Below, piece by piece: positions 13,601 to 26,029 of a stretch of 64,000 nt of DNA. The DNA lies in the NCBI GenBank assembly GCA_021613535.1, contig CP075494.1, positions 13,082,001 to 13,146,000 on the forward strand. Direction: 5' to 3'. The DNA comes from Adineta vaga. Lineage: Eukaryota > Rotifera. The stretch's first letter is position 1. Every line of letters begins with the position of its first letter. Both the position numbers and the translations under genes were made by a program. A model generated the notes under the pieces. That model was given only the letters and a program-made list of their open reading frames with translations. It ran no database searches and was not told the origin of the DNA.

Positions 13601-14870
13601 ATTGCTTTTCGCTAGATGATTTGGATGTTAATCGTTCAAAGGATAATAGTTCTTTTTCGTTTTTACTAGATTAACGGAATTTCTAAGTGATTGTGCAGAA
13701 CGTGTTTGCTTATTGAGATTAATTCATCGACGTGTGATAAATCGTTTTCAAAAATTTCTTCTCTGGCTTGGTTATTCACGTAGTGCAATTCAAGAAACGA
13801 AAATTACACAATTCTGTAAAATTCTTAGTGAATTTGCTTTGGAATATCGAACAACACGTGAACGTATTTCAACACAAAAATTAAAAAAATTAAATCGTGG
13901 TGAACGAAATAAAACAAGAGGCAAATTAATCACAGAGGTTAATTTCTTTTTCTAAACTATGTTTTCATGCTATTATTTTTCATTCTAGATTCTCTCAGAA
14001 AAAAGTAATCCATTAAAAGATGCATTAATGAATGGTTTGCGTACAGACGATGAACCGGGATATCGTCGTCGATCATCCAAAGAACAAAATTATCCAGTAT
14101 ACATTCCGCAAGATTATGATATAAAACCATCACCGCTTGCTTCTGAAAGGAATTTCAAACAACCGATAACTCCGAAAGTAACTCAACCAAATGTATTCAG
14201 TGATTTAGCAGCTGTTGTTAGAAGTTCATCCAAAGACGGTCAACTTATGCCAGGTCATCGATTACGACAAAAAGCGTCAAGTATGTTTTGATCTCTATAT
14301 ATAAATTTGTTTCATATTCGTAATTTATAAACGAAATGAAAAAGTATGTAAGACAATATAGGAGTCAATGTACCCGATCTATGTCGTTTTTTTACTGTTC
14401 TTCTCGCCTATAAAAATACGCATAGAGAAAAAATACATAACGACGACATCAGTTTAACCGATAACGAAAAAGGAGAGGAGTATCGAGTCTCGTCACATAT
14501 TGAAGACGTTTCTTACTTTGAAAACATCACGAAAATTTCATGTGTTCACTGTAGGCTCTAATGTGCAAAAATCAGCAGCACCACCTTCATCCACACCTGT
14601 TCTAAAACCACCATCTAATTCAAATGAATCGGAAGTCTTCGATGCCAGCGATGAATTACTCGATAATCTTGTTAAAAATGCTGCTATAACATCAACAAAA
14701 GATATTATCAGACAACGTCGAATTGCTCGATATGCACAACGACAATCCTGTATGTTTTTCTTTCTTTCAGTCTGATATTTATACAGGCTTTTCTTTTAGT
14801 ACGTCGAACACTTCAAATCAATTTGAATGATGAAGAACGTGCTGAAATCTTTGGTGCTGGAAATAACTAA
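7655..14870 (+). CDS. FHOD: Formin, FHOD1/FHOD3 family
   Basis: Twenty-four exons, including one of 6 nt, sum to 4101 nt (1366 aa). FHOD formins nucleate and bundle actin and are autoinhibited until phosphorylated. In order: an N-terminal GTPase-binding/FH3 region (residues ~1-350) with [39 protein letters not shown] and VPDQDTFYD, matching FHOD almost block by block; a low-complexity acidic and basic linker; FH1 proline runs (about residues 715-760); FH2 (about 790-1210) with [46 protein letters not shown] and [12 protein letters not shown]; and a C-terminal DAD with QSLRRTL, the region phosphorylated by ROCK in FHOD1. The largest intron (11781-12629, 849 nt) splits FH2. A cassette exon (13485-13523) could add 13 residues. 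Confidence 0.96.
11270..11275 (+). other. FHOD: Putative 6-nt microexon of the FHOD gene (encodes Glu-Ser)
   Basis: The bases GAATCA are preceded by a pyrimidine-rich stretch ending CCATAG and followed by the perfect donor GTAAGTACA, within the 483-nt interval between exons ending at 11144 and starting at 11628. Both neighbouring exons are phase 0, so inclusion adds Glu-Ser between KLK and KGVDVKK without shifting the frame. The call rests on splice-site quality alone. Confidence 0.5.
13485..13523 (+). other. FHOD: Putative 39-nt cassette exon of the FHOD gene
   Basis: The segment is flanked by TTTTCAG and GTATGTAC and lies inside the 285-nt interval 13385-13669. Neighbouring exons meet at phase 2, and the segment fits that phase exactly. 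Inclusion would insert 13 residues ([13 protein letters not shown]) within the C-terminal part of FH2, between TPQIK and LTEFLSDC. Skipping also keeps the frame. Confidence 0.45.
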
Positions 14871-15439
14871 TCTATTTTAATAATTTCTTCATGTACTCAT
14901 CCTGCACCGGTGTTATATTCAAGTTTTGTTTTCTGTATATTCATTCAACTATATGTGTGTGTGTGTGCATGTATGTTTGTATGTTTGATTTTAATAATAT
15001 TCCAATTCTTTTTTTTTCCTTTGTCTGTCTTTCACATATGTACGAAAATGAAAAGAATGATTTGTTCCATGTCTTTTGATTGTACAAAAATCGACAGACA
15101 ATTTTATGATAAACAATAACAAGTATAATTGTTCTGTTTTTCTATGTTGTATTCAAATTTTTAAATATAAGCATCAATGTGATTTTGTAGATATGTTTGA
15201 TATGAACAATTGATGAACGTCAGAAGGTGAATATTTAGAATCTTTCAAATGAAATGAGTACGAAAATAAACGATGAATCAATTGATTATTGTTGTCGATT
15301 TAGTAGTAACAAACAAAGAAATGCAAATTCGAAATTCAATATAAATATTCCATCTCTCATCCAATTTATATATGTACACAATAAACACATTCATATTCAT
15401 TTTGTTACTGTTGTATATTCTTCAGGTGATTACAAAAAT
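14871..15439. other. Region between formin and LDHD pseudogene
   Basis: 3' flank of the formin gene, with a (TG)n run near 14951-14970 and AT-rich sequence. No gene supported. Confidence 0.4.
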
Positions 15440-16240
15440 GAATATTATCAAAGCAAGACATAATGTGTGGTATACTGCTCAAGCTCTCAAACCAGGTTCG
15501 AAAGTGAGTTTGAGAGCTATTTTTACCTTCATATGTATATATGTATAACACATCATATGCTTGCTCACACTTGATGAAGTACAAATAGTGGATTATAATG
15601 CATGCCCTAAAGTTTATGAATAATCAGATGAAACCAATGTTCGAATATTAATACACAGAATACTCTCGTATTATTGATAAATCTTTTAACGATCGATGTA
15701 GTCTAAAATTTGTGCATCGAAATCAACGATTGTCGGTTTAGTGATAGTCATTGATTTTAAGTTATTTGGTGTCTCATATTCGTCATATTTATTCATTCTC
15801 TCTTTGTTGACCTCTATAACAGATTTACTAGTATTTAAAGAAGTCTTGTTCAATAGAAAATTTCCATGAAATGAGACTAAATTGTTAACTAATATTCTTA
15901 TGAATTTAATTCCATAGCCTAGTAGTTGGTCATGTTGGCAATGGTAATTTTCATGTTACTTTATTGTTTGATTTCAAAAATGCCAAAGAAATCGAACGTG
16001 CTCATGAATTTTCTAGACTTCTAGCTAGGTATGGATCCATCTATATTTTCATATGATATTCATATAGGTATTTATAGAGAATCATTACGTACGCATGGCA
16101 CGATTGCAGGTGAACATGGCATTGGACTTGGAAAGAAACACTTATTGATTGATGAATTTGGAGAACAAGGAGTTCATGTTATGAAAGTCATTAAATAAGC
16201 ACTTGATCTATTAAATATTTTAAATCCTAGCAAAGTTATT
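15440..16240 (+). pseudogene. Decayed partial copy of D-lactate dehydrogenase
   Basis: Three pieces match the last exons of the intact gene that follows. Near 15440-15507 the reading ARHNVWYTAQALKPGSK corresponds to [17 protein letters not shown]. At about 15918-16028 it reads VVGHVGNGNFHV, and near 16078-16240 [16 protein letters not shown]. The exon encoding [15 protein letters not shown] has no counterpart, and an in-frame TAA at 16196-16198 replaces a lysine codon. No 5' exons are present. It ends 110 nt before the start codon of the intact gene in the same orientation, so it is best explained as a leftover of tandem duplication. Confidence 0.85.
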
Positions 16241-16349
16241 GATATGGACATCTGAATTTCTGGACTAATTTTTGGTTCCAGTTATCATTCTTTTGATAAA
16301 TAATATGCTTACTAAACTGATGTTATATTTCCTTTTAATTATTCTAGAA

Positions 16350-19144
16350 ATGAATATCTTGAAAGTTCGAAGTGTACCAATTTCAAACGTCTTCCGCACG
16401 GTATTAGTTCTTTTAAATTATCATAAAATTTATTATATCAACTCTTTGCTGTTCAGATCGCGCATCGACATGCTTCTTCACAAACTTTAGTAAACGATTT
16501 GAAGGGCATCGTTGGAAATGAAAACGTCTCCAACACTGCTGCTGTTCGTGAACAACATAGTCATGACGAGTCATACCATGCGTATGTCACATCATTCTAT
16601 CACATATATCTCATACCATTTTGTTCTAGTGGTCACGAACCCGATGTTGTTGTGTTTGCACAAAGTACTGATCATGTCTCACAAGTTGTCAAATATTGTG
16701 CATCGAATCGTATTCCTGTCATACCATTTGGTACTGGTACAGGTTTAGAAGGTAAATTCATGTTCACTATAGTAGTCATAAAGTATGAATTTGTTCATTC
16801 TACGACATGTAGGTGGTGTCACTGCTCCTAAAGTGTGTATACAATCATCATTCGATTTCCCTCTGAATATTTCTACTTGTTCAATAACTAGGGTGGTGTT
16901 TCTCTGAACTTGAGTCGAATGGACAAGGTTCTTTCTGTCAATGCTGAAGATTTCGACTGCACTGTTCAAGCTGGTGTCACTCGAAATGCACTCAATTCTT
17001 TCATTCGTGATACTGGTCTACAGTTTCCCATTGATCCAGGTGCTGATGCATCACTTGGTGGAATGTGTGCAACAAGTGCATCAGGAACTATGGCTGTTCG
17101 ATATGTGTGTAGAATGATTGAGAGATTGTATGTGTCATGTGTCTGTTTTGATTAGGGAACAATGCGAGAAAATGTCATTAACATGGAAGTTGTTTTGGCT
17201 GATGGTAGTGTTATCAAAACATCTGGTCTGAAAGGACGAAGTCGAAAAACATCAGCAGGATACAATCTAACAAATCTGTTTGTTGGTCAAGAAGGAACGT
17301 TGGGTATCATCACTGAAGCAACTCTGAAACTACATGCAACGCCAGAAGCGGTATGTTCACATTGAGGCAAAATAGGGAAAGAATGTTTGTTGTATAAAAG
17401 GTGTTAGCTGCTGTTGCACCATTCAAAGATTTTCAAGCAGCAGTCGATGCAACGGTCGCAATAATGCAAAGTGGTTTACCAGTAGCTCGAATCGAATTTC
17501 TTGATGAGAAGATGGTTGATGCATGTAATCGTTTTTCGAAACTACATCTGGATGTTGCACCAACATTATTTCTTGAATTTCATGGAAGTAATAGTAATAT
17601 CGAAACTCAAGGACAACTTGCAGGTAGATCAAAGAGTGTTTTTATACAATACGATGCTTTATGTATCTTTTTCACATTCTATCATTATAGAGGAAACATG
17701 TAAATCATTTGAATGTCTCAAATTTGATTTTTCTACAGAACCTGATAAGCGTAATGAATTGTGGAAAGCAAGACACAACGCATGGTATGCTGCTCAAGCA
17801 CTTAAGCCAGGTTGTAAAGTACGTTAATAACAAAATGGACGTATTGCCTTGAATAGGCTCTAAGGTCATATTAGTCATAAAATAAAGTGTTGTTTTGATT
17901 ATCGCTCATGCGTAACTACTTTGTTTAGACATGTAGAGTATAAATAGATAGTGAGAACGATAAAGACAATTATATACACATCTGAAATCATATTGGCGAG
18001 TCATGAATAAGAGGTAAAGCGTACATTAATGTATGTACGAAGGTAAATTTATGATAAAGAATTGCTCTTATTCTATATGTATAAGTGTCAGAACAATATT
18101 AATTGGTATGCAATGTGCGAAGTAGTACAAAGGATATTTTTTGAGTACAGAGTCTGTTGCGTTTATCTGTTTTACAAGAAAAATGTGTCTTTGAAATTAT
18201 TTTGTTAAAAGCCATGAGGTGGGAAGTTCCCACTTATTTAACATATGTTTGGTATTCGAAAAATAATAATTATTTTACATATCTTTTTAGTATCAAGATA
18301 AAAACGCTTAGTATTAAAGTATGAAGTAAAACAACAAACATACTTGTTTTCATTTTTTCATATTCTGGATTAAGGTTAAACTAGTAAGTAGAACATTTTG
18401 AGAAGCTTTCATAGTCATCTATTCAATTCTTCCTCGATTCAATACATCAAGGGTATCATTCTCCGATTATTGAGATGTTAATAGATTTTACTCGGGAGAT
18501 ATCCATTCTACTAACTAAACCCCAGATAAATTCATTAGCTTCGCTACAAATGGACTCTCCTATGGAACATAAAGACTTTGTTTTCTTCGATTTTCTATGC
18601 AGATAGCCAAAAATTCTGTCTACTGAAGAGTTTATCTATTATGAAAGAAGAAATTTCGATTTATTTGTAGGGTTACAGTACCGATGTTTGTGTTCCAATT
18701 AGTGCTTTGCCCGGGATAATTACATTTGCTAAAAATGAATTAAAACGATTAAATTTATTAGGGTAAGTTAATTGATATATGCATGTCTTGTACATTCTTG
18801 AATTCGTTTCCTTTAGACCTATTGTCGGTCATGTTGGTGATGGTAATTTTCATGTATTTGTTATTGTTGATCCAAAAAATCCCCAAGAAATCGAACGAGT
18901 TCATGAATACAGTATGGTTTTAGCCAAGTATGTTTACTGATAGTTGAAAAATCGTTTCTTGTATTCTATAATGTATAGAGAATCGTTACGAGTATGCGGT
19001 ACAATTACCGGTGAACATGGTATTGGACTTGGTAAGAAGAAATTATTAATTGATGAATTCGGTCCAGCAGGTATCAATACGATGAAAGCTATTAAAAAGG
19101 CACTTGATCCATTGAATATTCTCAATCCTGATAAAGTTATATAA
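16350..19144 (+). CDS. LDHD: D-lactate dehydrogenase, mitochondrial (FAD-linked)
   Basis: Eleven exons sum to 1446 nt (481 aa), the normal size for LDHD. The enzyme oxidises D-lactate to pyruvate, passing electrons to cytochrome c. The first ~25 residues are basic and Ser/Arg-rich without acidic residues, consistent with a mitochondrial presequence. The FAD-binding PCMH domain shows [34 protein letters not shown] and [18 protein letters not shown]. The C-terminal cap and FAD-oxidase domain show [22 protein letters not shown] and [10 protein letters not shown]. One intron is long (17819-18670, 852 nt) with nothing recognised in it; the others are 48-67 nt. The start is the only ATG ahead of the conserved region in frame. 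Confidence 0.94.
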
Positions 19145-19588
19145 TTAACTTCGGTGAATAGACATTTTCTTTGCTGATTTCCATAGTGCTTTCTTTAGTG
19201 AGATAGAAAATAGTGTAAGGTGCAAACGAAAGTTTAGCGTAGTGATTTTCTTTCTTTTTTCAGTTGCTTTCTATTTCAATTATTAATTCGTTATTTATTA
19301 CTTCTTTCGATTGTAACGTGTTCGATAAAATCTACCCTGTACACACGTTGATCATGTTTCTTTTTTCTTTCTGTATCATTTGTTTGTTATCCTTCATATG
19401 ACGTGGGGAAGTTTTTTTTACTGCGCCATATTAACTAAAATGAACTACACCGCCTACGCCTTGTGGACAAAATGCTCGACGTAGGAGTTTTGAAGAAATA
19501 TATATAGGTATATAAGTTGATCTCTATTAACTCTCAGAAAGAAACTATTGTAGATAATTTATCATTGAAAATTTACACAATAAATACA
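19145..19588. other. Intergenic region upstream of the Rel gene cluster
   Basis: No gene seen. An AT-rich TATA-like stretch lies near 19498-19518, about 70-90 nt before the R1 start codon. A GGGGAAGTTT string near 19406 only loosely resembles a kB half-site. Confidence 0.4.
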
Positions 19589-22169
19589 ATGGCAAATACA
19601 GTATCTTACGGTAAGAGATAAACAATATATGTGTATCATTGTATTCGTTTATTTGTATACTACAGATCCGGATGAACATTTATTTTCACCGTCCTTCGAT
19701 GCTGCTTATCGTGTTTTAAGTAAGTTTTTTTTTATTGAAACCAGTCAATATTGTTTATAATGATATATATTTTATTTAGGTGACACGAATTCACCCGATC
19801 TATTCGATCTAAGTTAGTATTTTACAATTTGTTATATCGAAATTCATTTCTTTCTGTTTAGGCAATAGTAATAGTCCGCCTTTCAGTGATCCATCTCAAA
19901 ATAGCAGTAATAGCTCACCACCTGAATCAAAATTATATTCACCAAGATCATTGGATACGTATCCGGAACCTAATTTTCTTGGAGATGGTATTGATGATTC
20001 TCTTCTTCGGGAACAAATCAATGAGAAACTACAAATTATTGCTCAACCCAAAGCGTTCTATCGTGAACGATACTGTAGTGAAACAGATCCAACTAAACAT
20101 CGAGCTCAACGTTTTATTCGTGCTGATGATGATACATGCAAATATGAATATCCAACTGTACAGGTAACAATCCGTTTTATTTATAGAATTTCATATTCTA
20201 TCTTAGTTTTTCTAAAGATTCCTACGAGATGGCGCAATTTAAATCGAAATTTATACATTCGAGTTACTTTAGTAACAGTTTTTTCTGAAAAAGTACCTGT
20301 TGTATGTATACATCCATATTCGATTGATACGCAAGAAGTTGGTGTTCTACGAAATGTACCGAATAATTCACTTTATTTTCCAATAACTCCTGAAGAAATT
20401 ATGCGTGGAGAAAAAAGGTATGAAATAAAATCCATCATCAAACTTACATTTCTACATCTTTCTGTTATTTTAGTTTTCGTATAAGTCGAAAGAAAATGAC
20501 TCAACATGATTTACGATCCTATGGACTTTTACGTTTATTCGATTTAAGTAAGAATATGAAAAATTTTCACGAAACAATATATTTCTCAATCGAAAACTTT
20601 TAGATCAACATGATATTCAACGTGTCTTAAACATTCATGATGCTAAACAAATTATTGAAACATATCAATTATGGAAATCACAACTTGTTTTTACTGTTGC
20701 TGAACGAAGCGCTAATGATCATTTTCCTTCTATAGTACCTATGACATCAGTAACATCTCAAATAATGTGCGATGAAGCTAGTTTACGACGAAGTGAGTTC
20801 GATTTAGTTTGTATTGAATTCCATTGGAATTTTATAACTTTTTTTTTTCTCAATTTTAGAAGATTCGTTGATGACGGAAACGTTACCTGTACCAGTAATC
20901 GATGAAGATACAGTTATATGTACACCGAGAAAAGGAAATTGGAATGGTGGTGATGAACTCTTATTGGTCATTCCTAAGCTTGATAGACGAAAAGGTAAGT
21001 GAAAGTTCGAATTTATCAACAAATATATATCTATTCATTTGTTTTGAATATTCTAGAATTTAATTTATATTTTGATTATGGTGCAATGGGACAATTAAAT
21101 AGTATTAGAGCATCATTTGTCGATATGAAAACAATTTTTTTTGAAACTCCTTCTTGTGCTGTATTGCCTGGTGAACAGAATCTTGCAGTACCTATCGTCG
21201 TTACACAGAATGATATGATTCTTGCAAGAGTTGAATTCGTTTATTTAGCACGTAAGTTAATTGAATTCATTGTAGAAAAGAAATCATCAATTTACTATTA
21301 CTTTTAGCGACTAAAACAAATTCAACTATATGTTCACGATGTCAACTTGATATCATGAATACAAATAATAATATTAATAATCAAACTAGTAATAAACGAA
21401 GATATTTACAATTAGAACCAATACAATTCGATGGAGGAGAAGAACTAGTTCGACAAATGAGTCTATTAACAACCAAAGAAGTAAATAAATCATATTTCAA
21501 TGATCTTAATTAATAATTATCTCTTTTAGAAACCTGTTCCATCGAACAAACAATCAAATAATGAAGGTAAAATCATATGATTTCAAAATATTTTCTCTTA
21601 TCTAATTTCTTTATTTTCTAGAATCAAATTCGAAATTTGATAAATATCTCAAACAATTACAAGAAGCTGTTGTTAGTTATGTTCGAACAAATAATCCATC
21701 AAAACTATTTCGTCGAACGCGTCTTCTCATTGCGAAATGGGAAGAAGATACACCACCTTTAGATGATGCTATTCGAAATGGACATATCGATCTTGCATTA
21801 AGACTTATCGAACAAACTGTTGATATGCCATCAGCATCGAATAATATACTTCAACGAGAAAATGATGATGGTCAAAATTCATTATTACTTGCTGCAAAAT
21901 TGAATCATTGGATTTTAATGGAACCAATTTTGAACAAACGTCCTGATCTTTTGGAAAAAACGGATAAATCTGGTAATAATATTTTACATCTACTTGCCAT
22001 GGTATCAGAAGATCGTGCTGTTGAAACAATTGAAAATATTTCCAAATTAATACCTGATGATCTGAAAGCAAAACTTTTAGATAAGAAAAATCAAGATAAA
22101 CAAACGCCTAAGCAAATTGCTCAAACGGAAAAAAATACTCAGTGTGCTTCTCTGCTTGTTACATCTTAA
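19589..22169 (+). CDS. R1: Rel/NF-kB-type transcription factor with IPT and ankyrin region
   Basis: Twelve exons sum to 1962 nt (653 aa). N-terminal ~110 residues are Ser/Pro-rich. The Rel N-subdomain follows, with IIAQPKAFYRERYCSE as the DNA-recognition loop (canonical NF-kB form RFRYxCEG) and YIRVTLVTV, CIHPYSI and KSQLVFTVAE. The IPT domain shows KGNWNGGDELLLVIPKLDRR and IFFETPSC. A CSRC motif comes next, then a C-terminal ankyrin region (ENDDGQNSLLLAAKLNHW, DKSGNNILHLLA). The layout matches p105/Relish, where ankyrins mask the Rel domain until signalling. No PEST or death domain is recognised. It is the first of eight tandem Rel genes and may be the least altered. Confidence 0.88.
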
Positions 22170-22358
22170 TCATTTTGTTAGATATTTTTATCGCTTTACC
22201 CATGTTGGGTTTGTTTTTCAGTTTGTTTTTTACATATAATTAATAAAAAGTAATATTTATGCTTTATATGCAGGGAAACTCTTATGAATTATTTTACAAA
22301 AATACATAATTGAATGATGTTTGCTGTGTTAGGTACTTTTAGATTAATATATTAGAGA

Positions 22359-25170
22359 ATGTCTGAATTTACGTTTGATCCGGCAGATAGTATGGATATC
22401 AGAATCATATTTTTTTTTGCATTCCTTACTTGTCTTGTTTAGTCGATCTCTCTGATTGCGACGTTCCATCACCTCTTTTAAGTAAATGTTGTAAAAATAT
22501 ATACGATCATAATAATCATATACTTTACCTTTGAATAGGAGGGATACTTGACCAACCAAATTCAAATGAAGGTTTATAAATGTTCTTTCATTAAATAACA
22601 CTATTTCAATGTTTTCAGAAATTTTACTCACGTTTGATTCATTTACATCTTCTTCTAATACGAGTGAGTACTTGCGAATATATCCATTACTTGATTGTAT
22701 TATTCATCATAGATGATAGAAACTCTCTGGACTTTTCAAATGGATTCAATTCGAACTCCAATAATCAGGATATATTGACTGGTAGTTATATATATATATA
22801 TATATATATCTTGTGACCTAAACATATTCATTTAATATCTAATATTATTGCAGAAAATGCTGCTATGTTATCAGATATACAATATACTAATGATTGTATG
22901 AGTATCATTGCACAACCTACTTATACGTTCAGACTACGAACTCGTGATGAACATACAAAGGACAAACGTCATGATACTCTAACAGCAAAAGAACCCAATT
23001 CAAATTTTACAGGTCCAACAATCTGTGTAAATCATTTATTTTATTTTGACATTTTCTACTTCTTTACAAAATTTGCTTTTAGATTTTACCTAGTTATATG
23101 AATACGGACGAACAGTTTTATATCGGCATATTTCTTGTCACAGTGTTTCATAAAAATTCTCAGTGTCGTTATTTTCATCCATATGAACTCGATGATTTTG
23201 AAAGAACTATTCGTAATAGTGCAGACAATAGCCTTTGGTATCCAATTAATAAAGGAAGCTCTATAAATATTCAAAGGTATTGAATTTATTGAAGGTACTT
23301 TCTTTTTTTGTTGTTATATAGGATTCACAGCTTTCCAAATATCTGTATTTTAAAACAAACACAACAATATATTAAAACTAATGAAAATCTAAAACCATTT
23401 TATGGTTACAGTTAGTAAATAAATGTATAATGATAAAATTATTGTTTTCGCAATTCTATTAGCTCTGAATTCAAATTTATTCAGCTCCGCTGTTCCAAAA
23501 TCGATATCGGGAAGAAAATTAACTAAAGATTATGATCTTAAAAAAAGCCAGTTGGCATTTACAATTGGGAAGAAACGAGACTTAGAGAGTGAATTTCCTG
23601 TAATTCTTGATGATTGTATATTCGTCTATTCGGATGAAATGATAGAGATTAATGAAAAAGACAAACCTAAAAATAACAAAAATGTTGAATCAACTGCGGC
23701 ATCACAGCCACTACCTTCTATTCAACAAATCACCAGATATATTCCATCTTATGGCGATGCTGATGGCAATGAAAACATGGTTATCTTTTTACCAAAAGAA
23801 CGGAAAAAACTGAAATTAGCCGACTTACAAATCAGATTTGAATTCAATGAATATCCTTTTGCTAATCTCACTTCATATATAGTTGATAAAAGCACTGTTG
23901 AAATTGAAGATCAAGCGATACTTTTTAAAACACCGCCTTTTCCAGTCCGTATTTCAAGCCGTGTCGTTATCAAAATAATTGTGCAGAAGGGAAAAAAAAT
24001 CTTTGATCCAATAGATTATGAGTATCGATCAAAATGTAAAAGACGCGTCTCTTTTTTATATTTTTGTTACATATTTTGTTTTTAATTTAGATGAATACTC
24101 TTCAACTTCATCGACTAATCGAAATAAACGTTCAAAATATAGTCTTGTCGCACAATCCGATGACACTGATGCGGTGGTACCTATCGTTGGTACTAAACCT
24201 GTTTTGCAACAATGCAAATCAGAACCGGTTAGTTGTACTCATTCGTAATTTGACATATCATCACCTTATAATACTTGTAGGAATGTTATTCATCAAACGC
24301 ATGTGAGTAGTTCTAACTATGTCATTTAGCTTTTCTTTCTTGTCTTTTAACTCGTGATATGATTTTGTTCCAGCACCTCAATCATTAGTTAATAATGGTC
24401 GAACGAATATTAGTACTGACAAAATAATAGATAAACTTGAAGAGAGTGTCCGTTCATTGTTTATTGACAATGATTATACAATGTTTTTACGTCTTTGTCG
24501 ATCATTTATTCGCCAAAAACCTCACTTACTTCATCAAGCTATTGATAATAATCATTCAGATCTTCTAACAAAATTCATTCCTGGTACCAATCTTAATTTA
24601 TTCTATCCGAAAAATCATCTTGGTGAATCTGTTCTACTTCATGCTGTTCGTCTCAATCGTCTTAGTGTAGTGAAAGCTCTTCTGGAACGACAAAACTCGG
24701 ATAAACTCGTTAATGATGTTACAAATGATGGACAGAATATTTTACATATTGTAGCAAAGAACAAAGATTCGAAAGAAATGCTTGATGTATTAATTGATTA
24801 TTTTGACAAAGAAGCGATTGATATCAAAGGAAGGTTTGATAAAGTTGATAATAATGATAATACACCATTACAATTGGCGATTATCAACAATAATCTATCA
24901 GCTACACAAGTTTTGCTCAAATTTGCGAATAAAACTGTATGCAACAGAAATGGTGATGATCTCATCCAACTTGCTACTCGTTATGGTGATTCACAATTAT
25001 GTGAATGCTTATTAGTTGATGAAGATTTAAAAAAGCAAACAAATGAAACGAACTCAAAGTTACCGCCAATTGAATCCGCTCAACCAACAGAACGTGATGG
25101 GACAGTGGAACATCTGAATAAATTATATACGAAACTTGAAATTCGTACCGGTGAAAATTCCGATGAATGA
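22359..25170 (+). CDS. R2: Rel-type transcription factor with IPT-like and ankyrin region
   Basis: Twelve hand-spliced exons sum to 2202 nt (733 aa). Five small 5' exons encode an acidic, Ser/Asn-rich leader, then IIAQPTYTFRLRTRDE, a degenerate recognition loop that has lost the canonical Tyr. Further Rel landmarks are FYIGIFLVTVFHK, FHPYELDDFE and KSQLAFTIGKK, then an IPT-like part (GDADGNENMVIFLPKERKK, ILFKTPPFPV). The last exon (24374-25170) encodes ankyrin repeats (GESVLLHAVRLNRLSVVKA, DGQNILHIVAKN, NTPLQLAI) and an acidic C-terminus. Bases 24484-24840 are almost identical to R3. An in-frame 22-nt exon (24281-24302) is inferred from splice sites and phase only. R2 lacks the CxxC motif of its neighbours. 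Confidence 0.82.
22783..22812. repeat. (TA)n microsatellite in an intron of R2
   Basis: A run of alternating TA inside the intron 22782-22853, close to the donor site. Such runs commonly vary in length. Confidence 0.8.
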
Positions 25171-25609
25171 TTTAATCCATAACGTGTTTTCATTTCAGTT
25201 CTAAAATACTCTAATTCGACGGTACAAAACCTGAGCGATAGTGTTTATTTTCTTTTTGTCTAATCATTTCGTTTTCAGCCAAGAAACAATTTTTATAACT
25301 TATTTAATCTAGATACCTATTTTTTTCCTGTTTTTGCGATGTTAATCAATATTCTTGAAATATATACATTTTCTAAGCTAATAAAATCATTCAATGTAAT
25401 TCTCAATGAGGTGAAGAGGAAGATTTGCGCGTTATTCAAAGAGATGTTAATACAGTTGTAGGAGAAATGAACACTAACCATGCTTTTCGTTTTGTTGATT
25501 GAATTCGACTTTAATATAAATTTAGTTTGATGTAAATGAAACGAGCTTTTGTTCATTGGTATACGTGTGAAGGCAATGGAAGAAATGATTTCGATACAAT
25601 TCAAGAAGA
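25171..25609. other. Convergent intergenic region between R2 and the Ly6-like gene
   Basis: 3' ends of R2 (+) and the antisense small secreted-protein gene face each other here. No additional gene is supported. Confidence 0.4.
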
Positions 25610-26029
25610 TCATTTATTTGAAAAGAAGACAAATACAATAAATACAATACATACATAGAAGTTTGATTTCATAGATAATGCCGCATTTATATGCTGATTG
25701 TTACAAAAACGGGTAAAGCAACATGTAACGCTCATAAATGAAGTAGTATTTTGTAACATCTGCTGACATAATGTATTTTCTATCATCATCCATATCCATT
25801 TTTGTGTTTTTGATTCTTGTTCTTGTGTCGTACAGATTGTGTCGTTTATAGTACAAGTATATTTGTAACTTGTACATGCACATGTGTCATTACCACATTT
25901 TCCTCCCCATACACTACTATCTAATAGTATAATAGGAGTGTAAGAATTCGACATTCCATGATAACAAATGAGACTCGATGCGTAAACAATACTACATATC
26001 AACAATATAAGTTGAAAGATTTGATTCAT
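25610..26029 (-). CDS. Ly6/uPAR (three-finger) domain protein, probably GPI-anchored
   Basis: Single-exon ORF of 139 aa. Residues 1-18 form a signal peptide (IFQLILLICSIVYASS). The mature part starts LICYHG and holds ten cysteines, including CACTSYKYTC and the family-typical end CCFTRFCNN (CC-x4-CN). Two NxT sequons are present. The C-terminus is strongly hydrophobic (FYVCIVFIVFVFF), as expected for a GPI-attachment signal. LU-domain proteins act at the cell surface as receptors, co-receptors or ligands; this one's partner cannot be inferred. It lies antisense between two Rel genes and has no visible intron. Confidence 0.72.
   Translation of the reverse strand: MNQIFQLILLICSIVYASSLICYHGMSNSYTPIILLDSSVWGGKCGNDTCACTSYKYTCTINDTICTTQEQESKTQKWIWMMIENTLCQQMLQNTTSFMSVTCCFTRFCNNQHINAALSMKSNFYVCIVFIVFVFFSNK

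Noticed and set aside
17819-18670. Hidden gene in the long LDHD intron
   Set aside because: No ORF of note on either strand and no repeats with clear structure.
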